Assembly (NCBI RefSeq): GCF_040096615.1
Contig: NZ_JBBMEJ010000011.1
Location: forward strand, 62,001-126,000
Length of the DNA: 64,000 bases
Origin: Blautia_A aquisgranensis
GTDB lineage: Bacteria; Bacillota; Clostridia; Lachnospirales; Lachnospiraceae
Reading direction: 5' to 3'
In this document: one piece after another, positions 45,343 to 53,769 of the stretch
Layout of the letters: the number at the start of each line of letters is the position of its first letter
Position numbering within the stretch: the stretch's first letter is position 1
Notes under the pieces: generated by a model
The model's database searches: none
Told to the model about the DNA's origin: nothing
Seen by the model: only the letters and a program-made list of their open reading frames with translations
Position numbers and translations under genes: made by a program

Positions 45343-46734
45343 ATGGCAGATCAGTTTGATAACAACAAGGACAATGACCAGGAACAGAAATATGAGAAAT
45401 TCTGCTTTTTATGCCGCAGGCCGGAGAGCCAGGCAGGGAAGATGATTGATCTTCCTAATAATATACATATCTGTGCGGATTGTATGCAGAAGAGTTTTGA
45501 TACCATGAATACGCAGATGAGCAACGGAAACATGAATTACTCAGACCTTTTTAATATGCCGAATGTAAGCATGATCGACCTGAGCAGTATCCAGAATCCG
45601 GGAGGACAGGCGAAGAAGATCAAGAAAAAATCTGAGACACCGAAGCCGGTGATCAATCTTAAGGATATTCCGGCACCACATAAGATCAAGGCCACACTGG
45701 ATGAATATGTGATCGGTCAGGAATATGCCAAGAAGGTTATGTCTGTAGCTGTATATAATCATTATAAGAGAGTTGCTACAGACACTATGGATGATATTGA
45801 AATCGAGAAATCCAATATGCTGATGATCGGACCTACAGGATGCGGTAAGACATATCTGGTAAAAATGCTCGCCAAGCTGTTGCAGGTGCCGCTTGCCATT
45901 GCAGATGCAACTTCTCTTACCGAAGCCGGCTATATCGGCGATGATATCGAGAGCGTGGTATCCAAGCTTCTTGCAGCAGCAGACAATGATGTGGAGAAAG
46001 CAGAGCATGGAATCATCTTCATCGACGAGATCGACAAGATCGCCAAGAAGAAGAATACCAATCAGAGAGACGTAAGCGGTGAGGCGGTCCAGCAGGGACT
46101 TCTGAAGCTCCTTGAGGGAAGTGAAGTCGAGGTTCCGGTAGGTGCGACAAGCAAGAATGCCATGGTGCCGATGGTAACGGTCAATACAAGAAATATTCTT
46201 TTTATCTGCGGAGGAGCTTTCCCGGATCTTGAGAATATCATTAAAGAAAGACTGAACAAGCAGGCATCTATCGGATTTTACGCAGATCTGAAGGATAAAT
46301 ATGACAATGATCCACATGTTCTGGAGAAGGTTACAGTGGATGATCTCCGTGCATTCGGAATGATTCCGGAGTTTATCGGACGTCTTCCGATTATCTTTAC
46401 ACTGAACGGACTGACAGAGGATATGCTGGTGAAGATTCTTAAGGAGCCTAAGAATGCGATTCTGAAACAGTACCAGAAGCTTCTGGCTCTTGATGAGGTG
46501 AAGTTGGAATTTGAGGACGGTGCACTGCATGCCATTGCACGCAAGGCGATGGAACGCCATACAGGAGCCAGAGCACTCCGGGCTATTTTGGAGGAGTATA
46601 TGCTGGATATTATGTATGAGATCCCGAAGGATGACAACATCGGCGAGGTAGTGATCACAGAGGGATATATCGAGGGCAGCGGCGGTCCGAAGATCCTCAT
46701 GAGAGGACAGGAACTTCCGGCTCTGGAGGGATAA
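45343..46734 (+). CDS. clpX: ClpX-type AAA+ unfoldase, divergent
   Basis: ClpX unfolds tagged proteins and feeds ClpP. The 463-residue protein has the N-terminal zinc domain (CFLC and ICADC), a longer than usual linker with NMNYSDLFNMPNVS, Walker A GPTGCGKT, Walker B IIFIDEIDK, sensor IPEFIGRLP and the ClpP-docking IGF loop (ASIGFYAD). Two features differ from classical ClpX: pore-1 is GYIG, not GYVG, and the RKH loop region reads VGATSKNAMVP with no RKH. No clpP or tig is adjacent. It may be a second ClpX with other substrates. The ATG at 45343 follows AAAGGGA; the longer frame from 45265 has no site. Confidence 0.88.
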   Translation: MADQFDNNKDNDQEQKYEKFCFLCRRPESQAGKMIDLPNNIHICADCMQKSFDTMNTQMSNGNMNYSDLFNMPNVSMIDLSSIQNPGGQAKKIKKKSETPKPVINLKDIPAPHKIKATLDEYVIGQEYAKKVMSVAVYNHYKRVATDTMDDIEIEKSNMLMIGPTGCGKTYLVKMLAKLLQVPLAIADATSLTEAGYIGDDIESVVSKLLAAADNDVEKAEHGIIFIDEIDKIAKKKNTNQRDVSGEAVQQGLLKLLEGSEVEVPVGATSKNAMVPMVTVNTRNILFICGGAFPDLENIIKERLNKQASIGFYADLKDKYDNDPHVLEKVTVDDLRAFGMIPEFIGRLPIIFTLNGLTEDMLVKILKEPKNAILKQYQKLLALDEVKLEFEDGALHAIARKAMERHTGARALRAILEEYMLDIMYEIPKDDNIGEVVITEGYIEGSGGPKILMRGQELPALEG

Positions 46735-46801
46735 AAACAGGCGAACTACAGACATGTCTGCAGGAGCAGACAGCATTTATAATAGAAGGAGAGTGACAGA
46801 T

Positions 46802-47437
46802 ATGGCAAAAGGTTTTTGGGATGATCTGGGAAACACACTGACACGTAAGGCGAAGGGATTCAGCACCAAGGCTGAAAATCTCTATGAGATTCAGAAGATC
46901 CGCAACAAGCTCTCCGCGCAGGAGCGCATGACAGAGAAACTGATGCTGGACATTGGAAAAATGATCTACACCCGCTATGAGCATGGCGAGGCTGTTGACG
47001 GTGAGCTGGGTGCGATCTGCGAGGAGATCAGCCAGCATATGCTGGAGGCTGACCATTACCGGGATGCCATTGCTGCAAGCAAAGGAGAGAAGTTCTGCCC
47101 GGCCTGCCATAAGGCTGTGATGAGAGAAGCAAGCTTTTGCCCGTACTGCGGAGCAGCATGCCCGACTCCGGAGATCGAGGAGAAGGCAGCAGATGTGATC
47201 GAGCAGGCTGATGAGGAGCTTAAGGACGCAGCAGAGGCTGAGGTTGCAGAGGATACAGCAGCAGACGAAGAGGCGATTGCAGCAGAAGTTGAGAATGCGG
47301 AGACCGAGCCGGTTGAGGCAGAAGCAGAAACAGCTGAAGAAAATATTTCAGCAGAAGAGGAAGTTGGCGAGCCAGACGCGGCAGCAGATACAGAACCAGC
47401 GGATGCAGAAGCAGTTTCCGACGAAAAAACAGAATAA
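46802..47437 (+). CDS. Zinc-ribbon protein with acidic tail
   Basis: A 211-residue protein that I cannot assign to a pathway. The N-terminal half is helical and charged, probably coiled-coil (about residues 15-95). A zinc ribbon follows (CPACHKAVM, then CPYCGAACP) near residues 100-120. The last 85 residues are rich in Glu and Ala with no fixed structure. It is cytoplasmic by sequence, with no membrane segment. The ATG at 46802 follows GGAGAGTG; the earlier frame start at 46754 has no site. It is probably co-transcribed with clpX, 67 bases upstream. Confidence 0.8.
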   Translation: MAKGFWDDLGNTLTRKAKGFSTKAENLYEIQKIRNKLSAQERMTEKLMLDIGKMIYTRYEHGEAVDGELGAICEEISQHMLEADHYRDAIAASKGEKFCPACHKAVMREASFCPYCGAACPTPEIEEKAADVIEQADEELKDAAEAEVAEDTAADEEAIAAEVENAETEPVEAEAETAEENISAEEEVGEPDAAADTEPADAEAVSDEKTE

Positions 47438-47450
47438 AAGTAAAAAATAA

Positions 47451-47482
47451 AAACAGGGCTTCCCGTACAAAGGGGAGCCTGT
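47451..47482 (+). terminator. Weak hairpin, possible terminator
   Basis: AACAGGGCTTCCC and GGGGAGCCTGTT can pair with one bulge. A short T-containing tail follows. Confidence 0.35.
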
Positions 47483-47514
47483 TCTGCTTCACTCAAAGAC
47501 AGGAGGAAAAAGGT

Positions 47515-47982
47515 ATGATCTGGAACTTACTGACAGCAGGGATCTGCGGACTTGACTATTATGTAAAAGAAAAAGTAAATACAAAGATTTCCCCGGGAAC
47601 CAGAAAGGAAATCGCTGGTGGAAAGCTGCTCCTTCGAAACTGCCATAATGATGCAATGATCTTCGGCACACTGAAGGGACAGGATAAAGATATCATAAGA
47701 GATGCCTCTACCATGGTTCTTGGAGGTGTGATCTGGGAATACTTTCGAAATCTGCATAATGATGACTCACGTACGGTCAGACTTGGACTTTCCATGGCGT
47801 TGGGCGGAGGACTGAATAATTACATGGAACGCCGCAAAAAGGGATATGTCACAGATTATGTCAGCCTGAATGTGGGAGATAAGAGAATACGGAAGATCGT
47901 ATTTAATATCTCGGATCTCTTTATATTTGCGGGAGCTGCCATTTGGGGATACAGTATGATTTTTTCGAAAAAAACGAAATAA
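47515..47982 (+). CDS. LspA-like signal peptidase II family membrane protein
   Basis: LspA cuts lipoprotein signal peptides after lipid attachment. The 155-residue protein has the expected size and four hydrophobic segments. It keeps TM1 LDYYVKEKV (matching DxxxK), RNCHNDAMIFG, the LNNYMERRKKGYVTDY block and FNISD. The two aspartates in GYVTDY and NISD remain. The aspartate of the usual GNxxDR motif is glutamate here (NNYMERR), a residue shown to matter in Bacillus. It may be a true but unusual LspA, or a relative with another role. GGAGG precedes the ATG. A strong terminator overlaps its stop. Confidence 0.7.
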   Translation: MIWNLLTAGICGLDYYVKEKVNTKISPGTRKEIAGGKLLLRNCHNDAMIFGTLKGQDKDIIRDASTMVLGGVIWEYFRNLHNDDSRTVRLGLSMALGGGLNNYMERRKKGYVTDYVSLNVGDKRIRKIVFNISDLFIFAGAAIWGYSMIFSKKTK

Positions 47983-48023
47983 AAAAAACAGAAGCACCGG
48001 TTGAATGTGCTTCTGTTTTTTTT
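47981..48023. terminator. Bidirectional Rho-independent terminator
   Basis: A perfect 17-base stem, AAAAAAAACAGAAGCAC with GTGCTTCTGTTTTTTTT, has a 9-base loop. It serves both the LspA-like gene (+) and the tRNA-Leu transcript (-). Confidence 0.92.
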
Positions 48024-48047
48024 GATTTTGGATAAAATAAAAAAGAA

Positions 48048-48131
48048 TGCAGGAAATGGGACTTGAACCCACACGATCTTGCGACCACAGGCACCTGAAG
48101 CCTGCGCGTCTGCCAATTCCGCCATTCCTGC
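48048..48131 (-). tRNA. tRNA-Leu (anticodon CAG)
   Basis: On the minus strand the acceptor arms GCAGGAA and TTCCTGC pair over seven bases. The anticodon stem CAGGC/GCCTG encloses the loop TTCAGGT, giving anticodon CAG, which reads CUG. A long variable arm and the T-loop GGTTCAAGTCC are present, as expected for a type II tRNA of about 84 bases. CCA is not encoded. CTG is common in the genes here. Confidence 0.95.
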
Positions 48132-48187
48132 ATTTTTTCAACCGATTTACTTCGCTTTGTTTAGCTCCGTTCGTCGACTGCTCACTT

Positions 48188-48216
48188 ATAATAACCCAGG
48201 AATGAAAGATTGTCAA
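48188..48216 (-). promoter_or_regulatory. Strong promoter for tRNA-Leu
   Basis: On the minus strand a perfect TTGACA (48216-48211), a 17-base spacer and TATTAT (48193-48188) lie about 57 bases before the tRNA. Confidence 0.8.
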
Positions 48217-48219
48217 TAG

Positions 48220-48260
48220 AAAAATTCAAAAAAATTGAAAAAATTCAAAAAAAATATTTT
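48220..48260. other. Phased A-tracts, predicted curved DNA
   Basis: Four A-tracts follow each other, with AATT steps at 48225, 48235 and 48245, exactly ten bases apart. The tract lies between the divergent tRNA-Leu and carA promoters. No gene is visible in 48132-48369. Confidence 0.6.
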
Positions 48261-48295
48261 GAGTTAGTTTTAAACATTTTTTTGGCGTATGGTGT

Positions 48296-48324
48296 TGAAA
48301 AATGACGCTTCCTGTGATACAATC
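48296..48324 (+). promoter_or_regulatory. Predicted promoter for carAB
   Basis: TTGAAA at 48296-48301 and TACAAT at 48319-48324 have a 17-base spacer. The leader to the ATG is about 40 bases, too short for a PyrR-type attenuator. Confidence 0.7.
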
Positions 48325-48369
48325 TTGAAGATTTAGGATAAAATAAGAGAACAAAGAAAGGGAGATTGT

Positions 48370-49446
48370 ATGAAAGCATTTCTGATATTGGAAGATGGCC
48401 ATGTATTTACAGGAACCAGCATTGGTTCTGCAAGGGAAGTCATCAGTGAAATTGTCTTTAATACTTCCATGACCGGTTATCTGGAAGTAATGACAGATCC
48501 TTCTTACGCAGGACAGGCGGTATGTATGACATACCCGTTAATTGGAAACTATGGAATCTGTTATGATGACCAGGAATCAAGGAAGCCGTGGATTGACGGA
48601 TTTATTGTACGCGAATTATCACGAGTTCCCAGCAACTTCAGAAGCGTGGACACGATCCAGCATTTTCTGAGCAAGAACGATATTCCGGGAATCGCAGGAA
48701 TCGACACCAGAGCACTGACTAAGATCCTTCGTGAGAAGGGAACGATGAACGGAATGATCACCGTTGACGAGAACTATGATCTGGATACAATCATCCCCAG
48801 ATTAAAAGCATATACAACAGGTAAAGTGGTAGAGAAGGTTTCCTGCCGCGAGAAAGAAGTGCTTAAGGGGAACGGCCCGAAGGTTGCCCTTCTTGATCTG
48901 GGCGCGAAGAGAAATATCGCACGCTCACTGAATGAGAGAGGATGCCAGGTTACGATCTATCCGGCACTGACACCGGCAGAGGAGATCCTTGGAGACAATC
49001 CGGACGGCATCATGCTTAGTAACGGCCCTGGAGATCCGAAGGAATGTACTTCTATCATTAAAGAGATCAAGAAGCTTTATGATTCCGATGTGCCGATCTT
49101 CGCTATCTGCCTTGGACATCAGCTTATGGCACTTGCAACAGGCGGAGATACCCATAAGATGAAATATGGTCACAGAGGTGGTAACCACCCGGTTAAAGAC
49201 CTGGAAACAGGAAGAGTTTATATTTCCTCTCAGAACCATGGATATGTGGTAGATGCAGAGGGACTTGAAGAGAAGAACATCGCACATCCTGCATTTGTAA
49301 ACGTCAACGACGGAACAAACGAGGGTATGGCATACAATGGAAAGAACATCTTTACTGTACAGTTCCATCCGGAAGCATGCCCGGGACCACAGGATTCCAG
49401 TTACCTTTTTGACAGATTCATGAAGATGATGGGAGGAGAGAAATAA
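48370..49446 (+). CDS. carA: Carbamoyl-phosphate synthase small subunit
   Basis: CarA is the glutaminase subunit; it supplies ammonia for carbamoyl phosphate, used in pyrimidine and arginine synthesis. The 358-residue protein has the small-subunit N-terminal domain (FNTSMTGYLEVMTDPSYAGQ) and a class I glutamine amidotransferase domain with the nucleophile Cys in FAICLGHQLMALATGG and the His/Glu pair in QFHPEACPGP. GGGAG precedes the ATG. It abuts carB, whose ATG begins at the last base of its stop codon (TAATG). No pyrimidine or arginine genes are adjacent. Confidence 0.97.
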   Translation: MKAFLILEDGHVFTGTSIGSAREVISEIVFNTSMTGYLEVMTDPSYAGQAVCMTYPLIGNYGICYDDQESRKPWIDGFIVRELSRVPSNFRSVDTIQHFLSKNDIPGIAGIDTRALTKILREKGTMNGMITVDENYDLDTIIPRLKAYTTGKVVEKVSCREKEVLKGNGPKVALLDLGAKRNIARSLNERGCQVTIYPALTPAEEILGDNPDGIMLSNGPGDPKECTSIIKEIKKLYDSDVPIFAICLGHQLMALATGGDTHKMKYGHRGGNHPVKDLETGRVYISSQNHGYVVDAEGLEEKNIAHPAFVNVNDGTNEGMAYNGKNIFTVQFHPEACPGPQDSSYLFDRFMKMMGGEK

Positions 49447-52400
49447 TGCCAAGGAATAAGGACATAAAAAAAGTACTTGTAATCGGCTCAGGTCCGATCA
49501 TAATCGGCCAGGCAGCAGAGTTTGACTATGCAGGAACCCAGGCATGCCGCTCCCTGAAGGAAGAGGGCATGGAGGTTGTACTTTTAAACTCCAATCCTGC
49601 CACCATCATGACTGATAAAGACATCGCAGACAGAGTTTATATCGAGCCTCTGACTGTTGAGGTTGTAGAACAGCTGATTCTTAAGGAGAAACCGGACAGT
49701 GTTCTTCCTACACTGGGCGGCCAGGCAGGCCTGAACCTTGCCATGGAGCTTGAGGAGAAAGGCTTCCTGAAAGAGCATAACGTACGTCTGATCGGTACCA
49801 CAGCAGCTACTATCCGTAAGGCTGAGGACCGTCAGGAATTTAAGGATACCATGGAGAAGATCGGTGAGCCGGTCGCAGCTTCCAAGGTCGTTACAACTGT
49901 AGAGGATGGTGTTGAGTTTACACAGACTATCGGATATCCGGTCGTTCTTCGCCCTGCATATACACTTGGCGGAAGCGGCGGCGGTATCGCACACAACGAG
50001 CCGGAGCTTCGTGAGATCCTTGAAAATGGTCTCCGTCTTTCCCGTGTAGGTGAGGTTCTTGTAGAGCGCTGCATCGCCGGATGGAAAGAAATCGAGTACG
50101 AGGTAATGCGAGACAGCGCAGGTAACTGCATCACAGTCTGCAACATGGAGAATATTGACCCGGTTGGTGTCCATACAGGTGACTCCATCGTAGTTGCTCC
50201 GTCCCAGACACTGGGAGATAAAGAGTATCAGATGCTTCGTACATCTGCCCTCAACATTATCACAGAGCTTGGTATCACAGGTGGATGTAACGTACAGTAC
50301 GCACTTCATCCGGAGAGCTTTGAGTACTGTGTAATTGAGGTAAATCCTCGTGTAAGCCGTTCTTCCGCACTTGCAAGTAAGGCTACCGGTTATCCGATCG
50401 CCAAGGTTGCAGCCAAGATCGCACTGGGCTATACACTGGATGAGATTCCGAATGCCATCACAGGCAAGACTTATGCAAGCTTTGAGCCGATGCTGGACTA
50501 CTGTGTAGTTAAGATCCCGCGTCTGCCATTCGATAAATTTATCACAGCGAAACGTACACTGACAACACAGATGAAGGCTACCGGAGAGGTTATGAGTATC
50601 TGCCATAACTTTGAGGGCGCTCTTATGAAAGCAATCCGTTCCCTGGAGCAGCATGTAGACAGCCTGATGTCTTATGACTTCTCACATCTTTCTGATGAGG
50701 AACTGATGGATGAGCTGAACATCGTGGATGACCGCCGTATCTGGAAGATCGCTGAGGCACTGAGAAGAAATATTTCCCAGGAGAAGCTGCACGATATCAC
50801 TAAGATCGATATCTGGTTTATCGACAAACTGGCGATCCTCGTTGAGATGGAGCAGGCTCTGAAGACTCAGAAGCTGGATAAAGACCTTCTTCTTGAGGCG
50901 AAACGTATGGAGTTTCCGGACTACATCATCGCAGATCTCACAGGCAAGACAGAAGCTGAGATCAAAGAGCTTCGCAAAGAGTACGGCATCCGTGCAGCAT
51001 ATAAGATGGTAGATACCTGTGCAGCAGAGTTTGCGGCAGCGACACCATATTACTATTCTGTTTACGGCGATGACCAGACAGAGAATGAGGCCATTGAGAC
51101 AAAAGATAAGAAAAAGATCCTCGTACTTGGTTCCGGCCCGATCCGTATCGGTCAGGGTATCGAGTTCGACTTCTGCTCGGTACACTGTACATGGGCATTT
51201 GCGAAAGAGGGGTACGAGACGATCATCATCAACAACAACCCGGAGACAGTAAGTACAGACTTTGATATTGCGGATAAACTGTATTTCGAGCCACTGACAC
51301 CGGAAGATGTTGAGAACGTTGTAAATATTGAGAAACCGGACGGAGCAGTTGTTCAGTTCGGTGGACAGACAGCTATCAAGCTTACAGAAGCACTGATCAA
51401 GATGGGCGTTAAGATCCTGGGAACATCTGCAGAGAACGTAGATGCTGCAGAGGACAGAGAGCTCTTTGATGCCATTCTTGAGAAATGCCAGATCCCGAGA
51501 CCGAAGGGACACACCGTATTCACAGCAGAAGAAGCGAAAAAAGCAGCCAACGAGCTGGGATATCCGGTACTTGTACGCCCGTCCTACGTACTTGGAGGAC
51601 AGGGAATGCGTATCGCAGTTAGTGATGAGGATGTGGAAGAGTATATCGGAATCATCAACCAGATTGCACAGGAGCATCCGATCCTTGTTGATAAGTACCT
51701 GATGGGTAAAGAAATCGAGGTCGATGCAGTATGCGACGGTGAAGATATCCTGATCCCTGGAATCATGGAGCACATCGAGCGTGCTGGTATCCACTCCGGA
51801 GACAGTATTTCCGTATATCCGGCACAGACCATCAGCAAAAAAGCAAAAGAAACTATTGCTGAATATACACGCCGTCTTGCACAGGCACTTCATGTAATCG
51901 GTATGATCAATATCCAGTTCATCGTTGTAGGAGAGGATGTATATGTAATCGAGGTTAACCCACGTTCCAGCCGTACAGTTCCGTACATCAGCAAGGTAAC
52001 AGGAATCCCGATCGTTCCACTTGCAACAAGAGTAATCCTTGGTCACAAGATCAAAGAGCTTGGATATACACCTGGACTTCAGAAAGAAGCAGAGTATTTT
52101 GCGATCAAGATGCCGGTATTCTCTTTCGAGAAGATCCGTGGCGCAGATATCAGCCTTGGACCTGAGATGAAATCCACAGGTGAGTGCCTTGGTATTGCGA
52201 AGACCTTCAACGAGGCTCTTTACAAGGCGTTTATCGGAGCAGGAATCCGTCTTCCGAAGCACAAACAGATGATCATCACTGTAAAGGATGAGGATAAAGA
52301 GGATATCATCCCGATCGCAAGAAGATTTGAAGCCCAGGGATATCGTATCTTTGCTACAAGAGGTACTGCAAATGTACTTACAGAGAACGGTATCAAGGTT

Positions 52401-52661
52401 ACACGTACCAATAAGCTGGAGCAGCCATCTCCGAACCTGATGGATCTGATTCTTGGTCACAAGATTGATGTTGTCATCGATACACCGCCACAGGGTGTTG
52501 AACATCAGAAGGATGGCTTCGTGATCCGTCGTAATGCGATCGAGACAGGTGTTAACGTACTGACCAGTCTTGATACAGCAGAGGCACTTGTTACCAGTCT
52601 TGAGAATACAGACCTGAACAATCTGACTCTGGTAGATATCGCTACGATCGATAACCGCTAA
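49446..52661 (+). CDS. carB: Carbamoyl-phosphate synthase large subunit
   Basis: CarB makes carbamoyl phosphate from bicarbonate, ammonia and two ATP. The 1071-residue protein has two homologous ATP-grasp halves. The first begins VLVIGSGPIIIGQAAEFDYAG and contains RPAYTLGGSGGGIA; the second begins VLGSGPIRIGQGIEFD near residue 560 and contains RPSYVLGGQGMRIA. A C-terminal MGS-like allosteric domain (about 935-1071) includes FATRGTANVLTENG. Length and order are standard. It is translated directly after carA. Codon use is highly biased, as for a well-expressed housekeeping gene. Confidence 0.98.
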   Translation: MPRNKDIKKVLVIGSGPIIIGQAAEFDYAGTQACRSLKEEGMEVVLLNSNPATIMTDKDIADRVYIEPLTVEVVEQLILKEKPDSVLPTLGGQAGLNLAMELEEKGFLKEHNVRLIGTTAATIRKAEDRQEFKDTMEKIGEPVAASKVVTTVEDGVEFTQTIGYPVVLRPAYTLGGSGGGIAHNEPELREILENGLRLSRVGEVLVERCIAGWKEIEYEVMRDSAGNCITVCNMENIDPVGVHTGDSIVVAPSQTLGDKEYQMLRTSALNIITELGITGGCNVQYALHPESFEYCVIEVNPRVSRSSALASKATGYPIAKVAAKIALGYTLDEIPNAITGKTYASFEPMLDYCVVKIPRLPFDKFITAKRTLTTQMKATGEVMSICHNFEGALMKAIRSLEQHVDSLMSYDFSHLSDEELMDELNIVDDRRIWKIAEALRRNISQEKLHDITKIDIWFIDKLAILVEMEQALKTQKLDKDLLLEAKRMEFPDYIIADLTGKTEAEIKELRKEYGIRAAYKMVDTCAAEFAAATPYYYSVYGDDQTENEAIETKDKKKILVLGSGPIRIGQGIEFDFCSVHCTWAFAKEGYETIIINNNPETVSTDFDIADKLYFEPLTPEDVENVVNIEKPDGAVVQFGGQTAIKLTEALIKMGVKILGTSAENVDAAEDRELFDAILEKCQIPRPKGHTVFTAEEAKKAANELGYPVLVRPSYVLGGQGMRIAVSDEDVEEYIGIINQIAQEHPILVDKYLMGKEIEVDAVCDGEDILIPGIMEHIERAGIHSGDSISVYPAQTISKKAKETIAEYTRRLAQALHVIGMINIQFIVVGEDVYVIEVNPRSSRTVPYISKVTGIPIVPLATRVILGHKIKELGYTPGLQKEAEYFAIKMPVFSFEKIRGADISLGPEMKSTGECLGIAKTFNEALYKAFIGAGIRLPKHKQMIITVKDEDKEDIIPIARRFEAQGYRIFATRGTANVLTENGIKVTRTNKLEQPSPNLMDLILGHKIDVVIDTPPQGVEHQKDGFVIRRNAIETGVNVLTSLDTAEALVTSLENTDLNNLTLVDIATIDNR

Positions 52662-52714
52662 GAAATCAGAATGTTAAATAAAATCTAAACTTTTGTGAAA
52701 AGAAGATTTCAAAG

Positions 52715-52743
52715 TTTACGAATTACGAAATATGTACTATACT
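52715..52743 (+). promoter_or_regulatory. Predicted promoter for uppP
   Basis: TTTACG at 52715-52720 and TATACT at 52738-52743 have a 17-base spacer. The expected transcript start lies at or within the next hairpin. Confidence 0.5.
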
Positions 52744-52745
52744 GG

Positions 52746-52794
52746 TAAGGACAGGGTCGATGTTTATTCACCGACCAGGTCCTTATCTTATTTT
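52746..52794 (+). terminator. Hairpin with T-rich tail between carB and uppP
   Basis: TAAGGAC pairs with GTCCTTA and an inner GGTCG with CGACC; the tail reads TCTTATTTT. It could end carB, or be an early leader hairpin of uppP mRNA. Confidence 0.6.
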
Positions 52795-52842
52795 GGGCAC
52801 ATAACAGATAAAAAGATGTGTGTTACATGGAAAGGAGATCAA

Positions 52843-53745
52843 ATGAGCATTATAGAATTACTGAAGGTTATCCTTCTTGGTATTGTGGAGGGAATCACAG
52901 AGTGGCTGCCAATCAGCAGTACCGGACATATGATTCTGGTAGATGAGTTTATCAAACTGAATGTTTCGGATGTATTTATGGAGTTTTTCCTGGTGGTGAT
53001 CCAGCTTGGTGCGATCCTGGCGGTTGTTGTTCTGTACTGGAACAAGTTATGGCCTTTTTACATAAGACCGATCCCGAAGAGAACAAGAATTGCTCTTCGC
53101 AAGAAATCCGGAGTATCCAGAGCAGTACTTACCTTTGTTGAGAGATACTGTGACAAGGAAAAATGGATTTTGTGGTTTAAGATCCTGGTAGCATGTCTGC
53201 CGACGATCATTATTGCGCTTCCGTTTAATGATATTATCGAAGCGAAATTTTACAACTATGTTGTAGTAGCGATTATGCTGATCGTTTATGGTGTGCTTTT
53301 TATTATCATCGAGAATTACAACAAGAGACGCAGACCAACTTGTACAAGACTGGACGAGCTTTCATTTAAAACAGCACTTATTATTGGATGCTTCCAGGTG
53401 CTTTCTGTAATTCCTGGAACTTCGCGTTCTGGATCAACAATTATTGGAGGTATTCTTGCCGGAACTTCCCGTACTGTTGCAGCAGAGTTTACCTTTTTCC
53501 TGGCTATTCCGGTTATGTTCGGCGCCAGCCTTCTGAAACTTGTGAAGTTTGGTTTTGCATTCAGTTCCACAGAGCTGATTATTCTGATCGTAGGTGTTGT
53601 GGTATCCTTTGTGGTATCTATTCTGGCAATTAAATTCCTGATGGGTTATATTAAAAAGCATGACTTCAAGGCGTTTGGATGGTACAGAATTATTCTTGGT
53701 ATTCTTGTACTTGGATATTTTATTGGAAAAACATTACTTGCATAA
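52843..53745 (+). CDS. uppP: Undecaprenyl-diphosphatase UppP (BacA)
   Basis: UppP removes one phosphate from undecaprenyl pyrophosphate and so recycles the lipid carrier used by peptidoglycan, teichoic acid and the glycans of this region; it also gives bacitracin tolerance. The 300-residue protein has about eight helices and both catalytic motifs: GITEWLPISSTGHMILVDE near residue 20 and VIPGTSRSGSTIIGG near residue 190. The ATG at 52843 follows AAAGGAG; an earlier in-frame ATG at 52732 lies upstream of the predicted promoter and is rejected. The repeat-rich lipoprotein follows 24 bases on. Confidence 0.94.
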   Translation: MSIIELLKVILLGIVEGITEWLPISSTGHMILVDEFIKLNVSDVFMEFFLVVIQLGAILAVVVLYWNKLWPFYIRPIPKRTRIALRKKSGVSRAVLTFVERYCDKEKWILWFKILVACLPTIIIALPFNDIIEAKFYNYVVVAIMLIVYGVLFIIIENYNKRRRPTCTRLDELSFKTALIIGCFQVLSVIPGTSRSGSTIIGGILAGTSRTVAAEFTFFLAIPVMFGASLLKLVKFGFAFSSTELIILIVGVVVSFVVSILAIKFLMGYIKKHDFKAFGWYRIILGILVLGYFIGKTLLA

Positions 53746-53769
53746 AACGATATTTAGGAGGAAATTATT

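Noticed and set aside
45541..46776. Long minus-strand frame opposite clpX
   Set aside because: Antisense to all ClpX motifs; no signal, promoter or family feature.
47515..47982. FtsB-like or phage holin assignment
   Set aside because: The RN...FG, GYVTDY and FNISD blocks in order fit LspA better.
48296..48369. PyrR attenuator or arginine leader before carA
   Set aside because: The leader is about 40 bases with no terminator/antiterminator pair or leader peptide.
50682..52505. Long open frame on the minus strand inside carB
   Set aside because: It lies fully inside a strongly conserved gene, has no ribosome site or recognisable motif, and its Cys/Leu/Asp-rich protein is typical of antisense frames over biased codons.
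52732..52842. Longer N-terminus for UppP
   Set aside because: It would start inside the predicted promoter and pass through the hairpin; AAAGGAG supports 52843.
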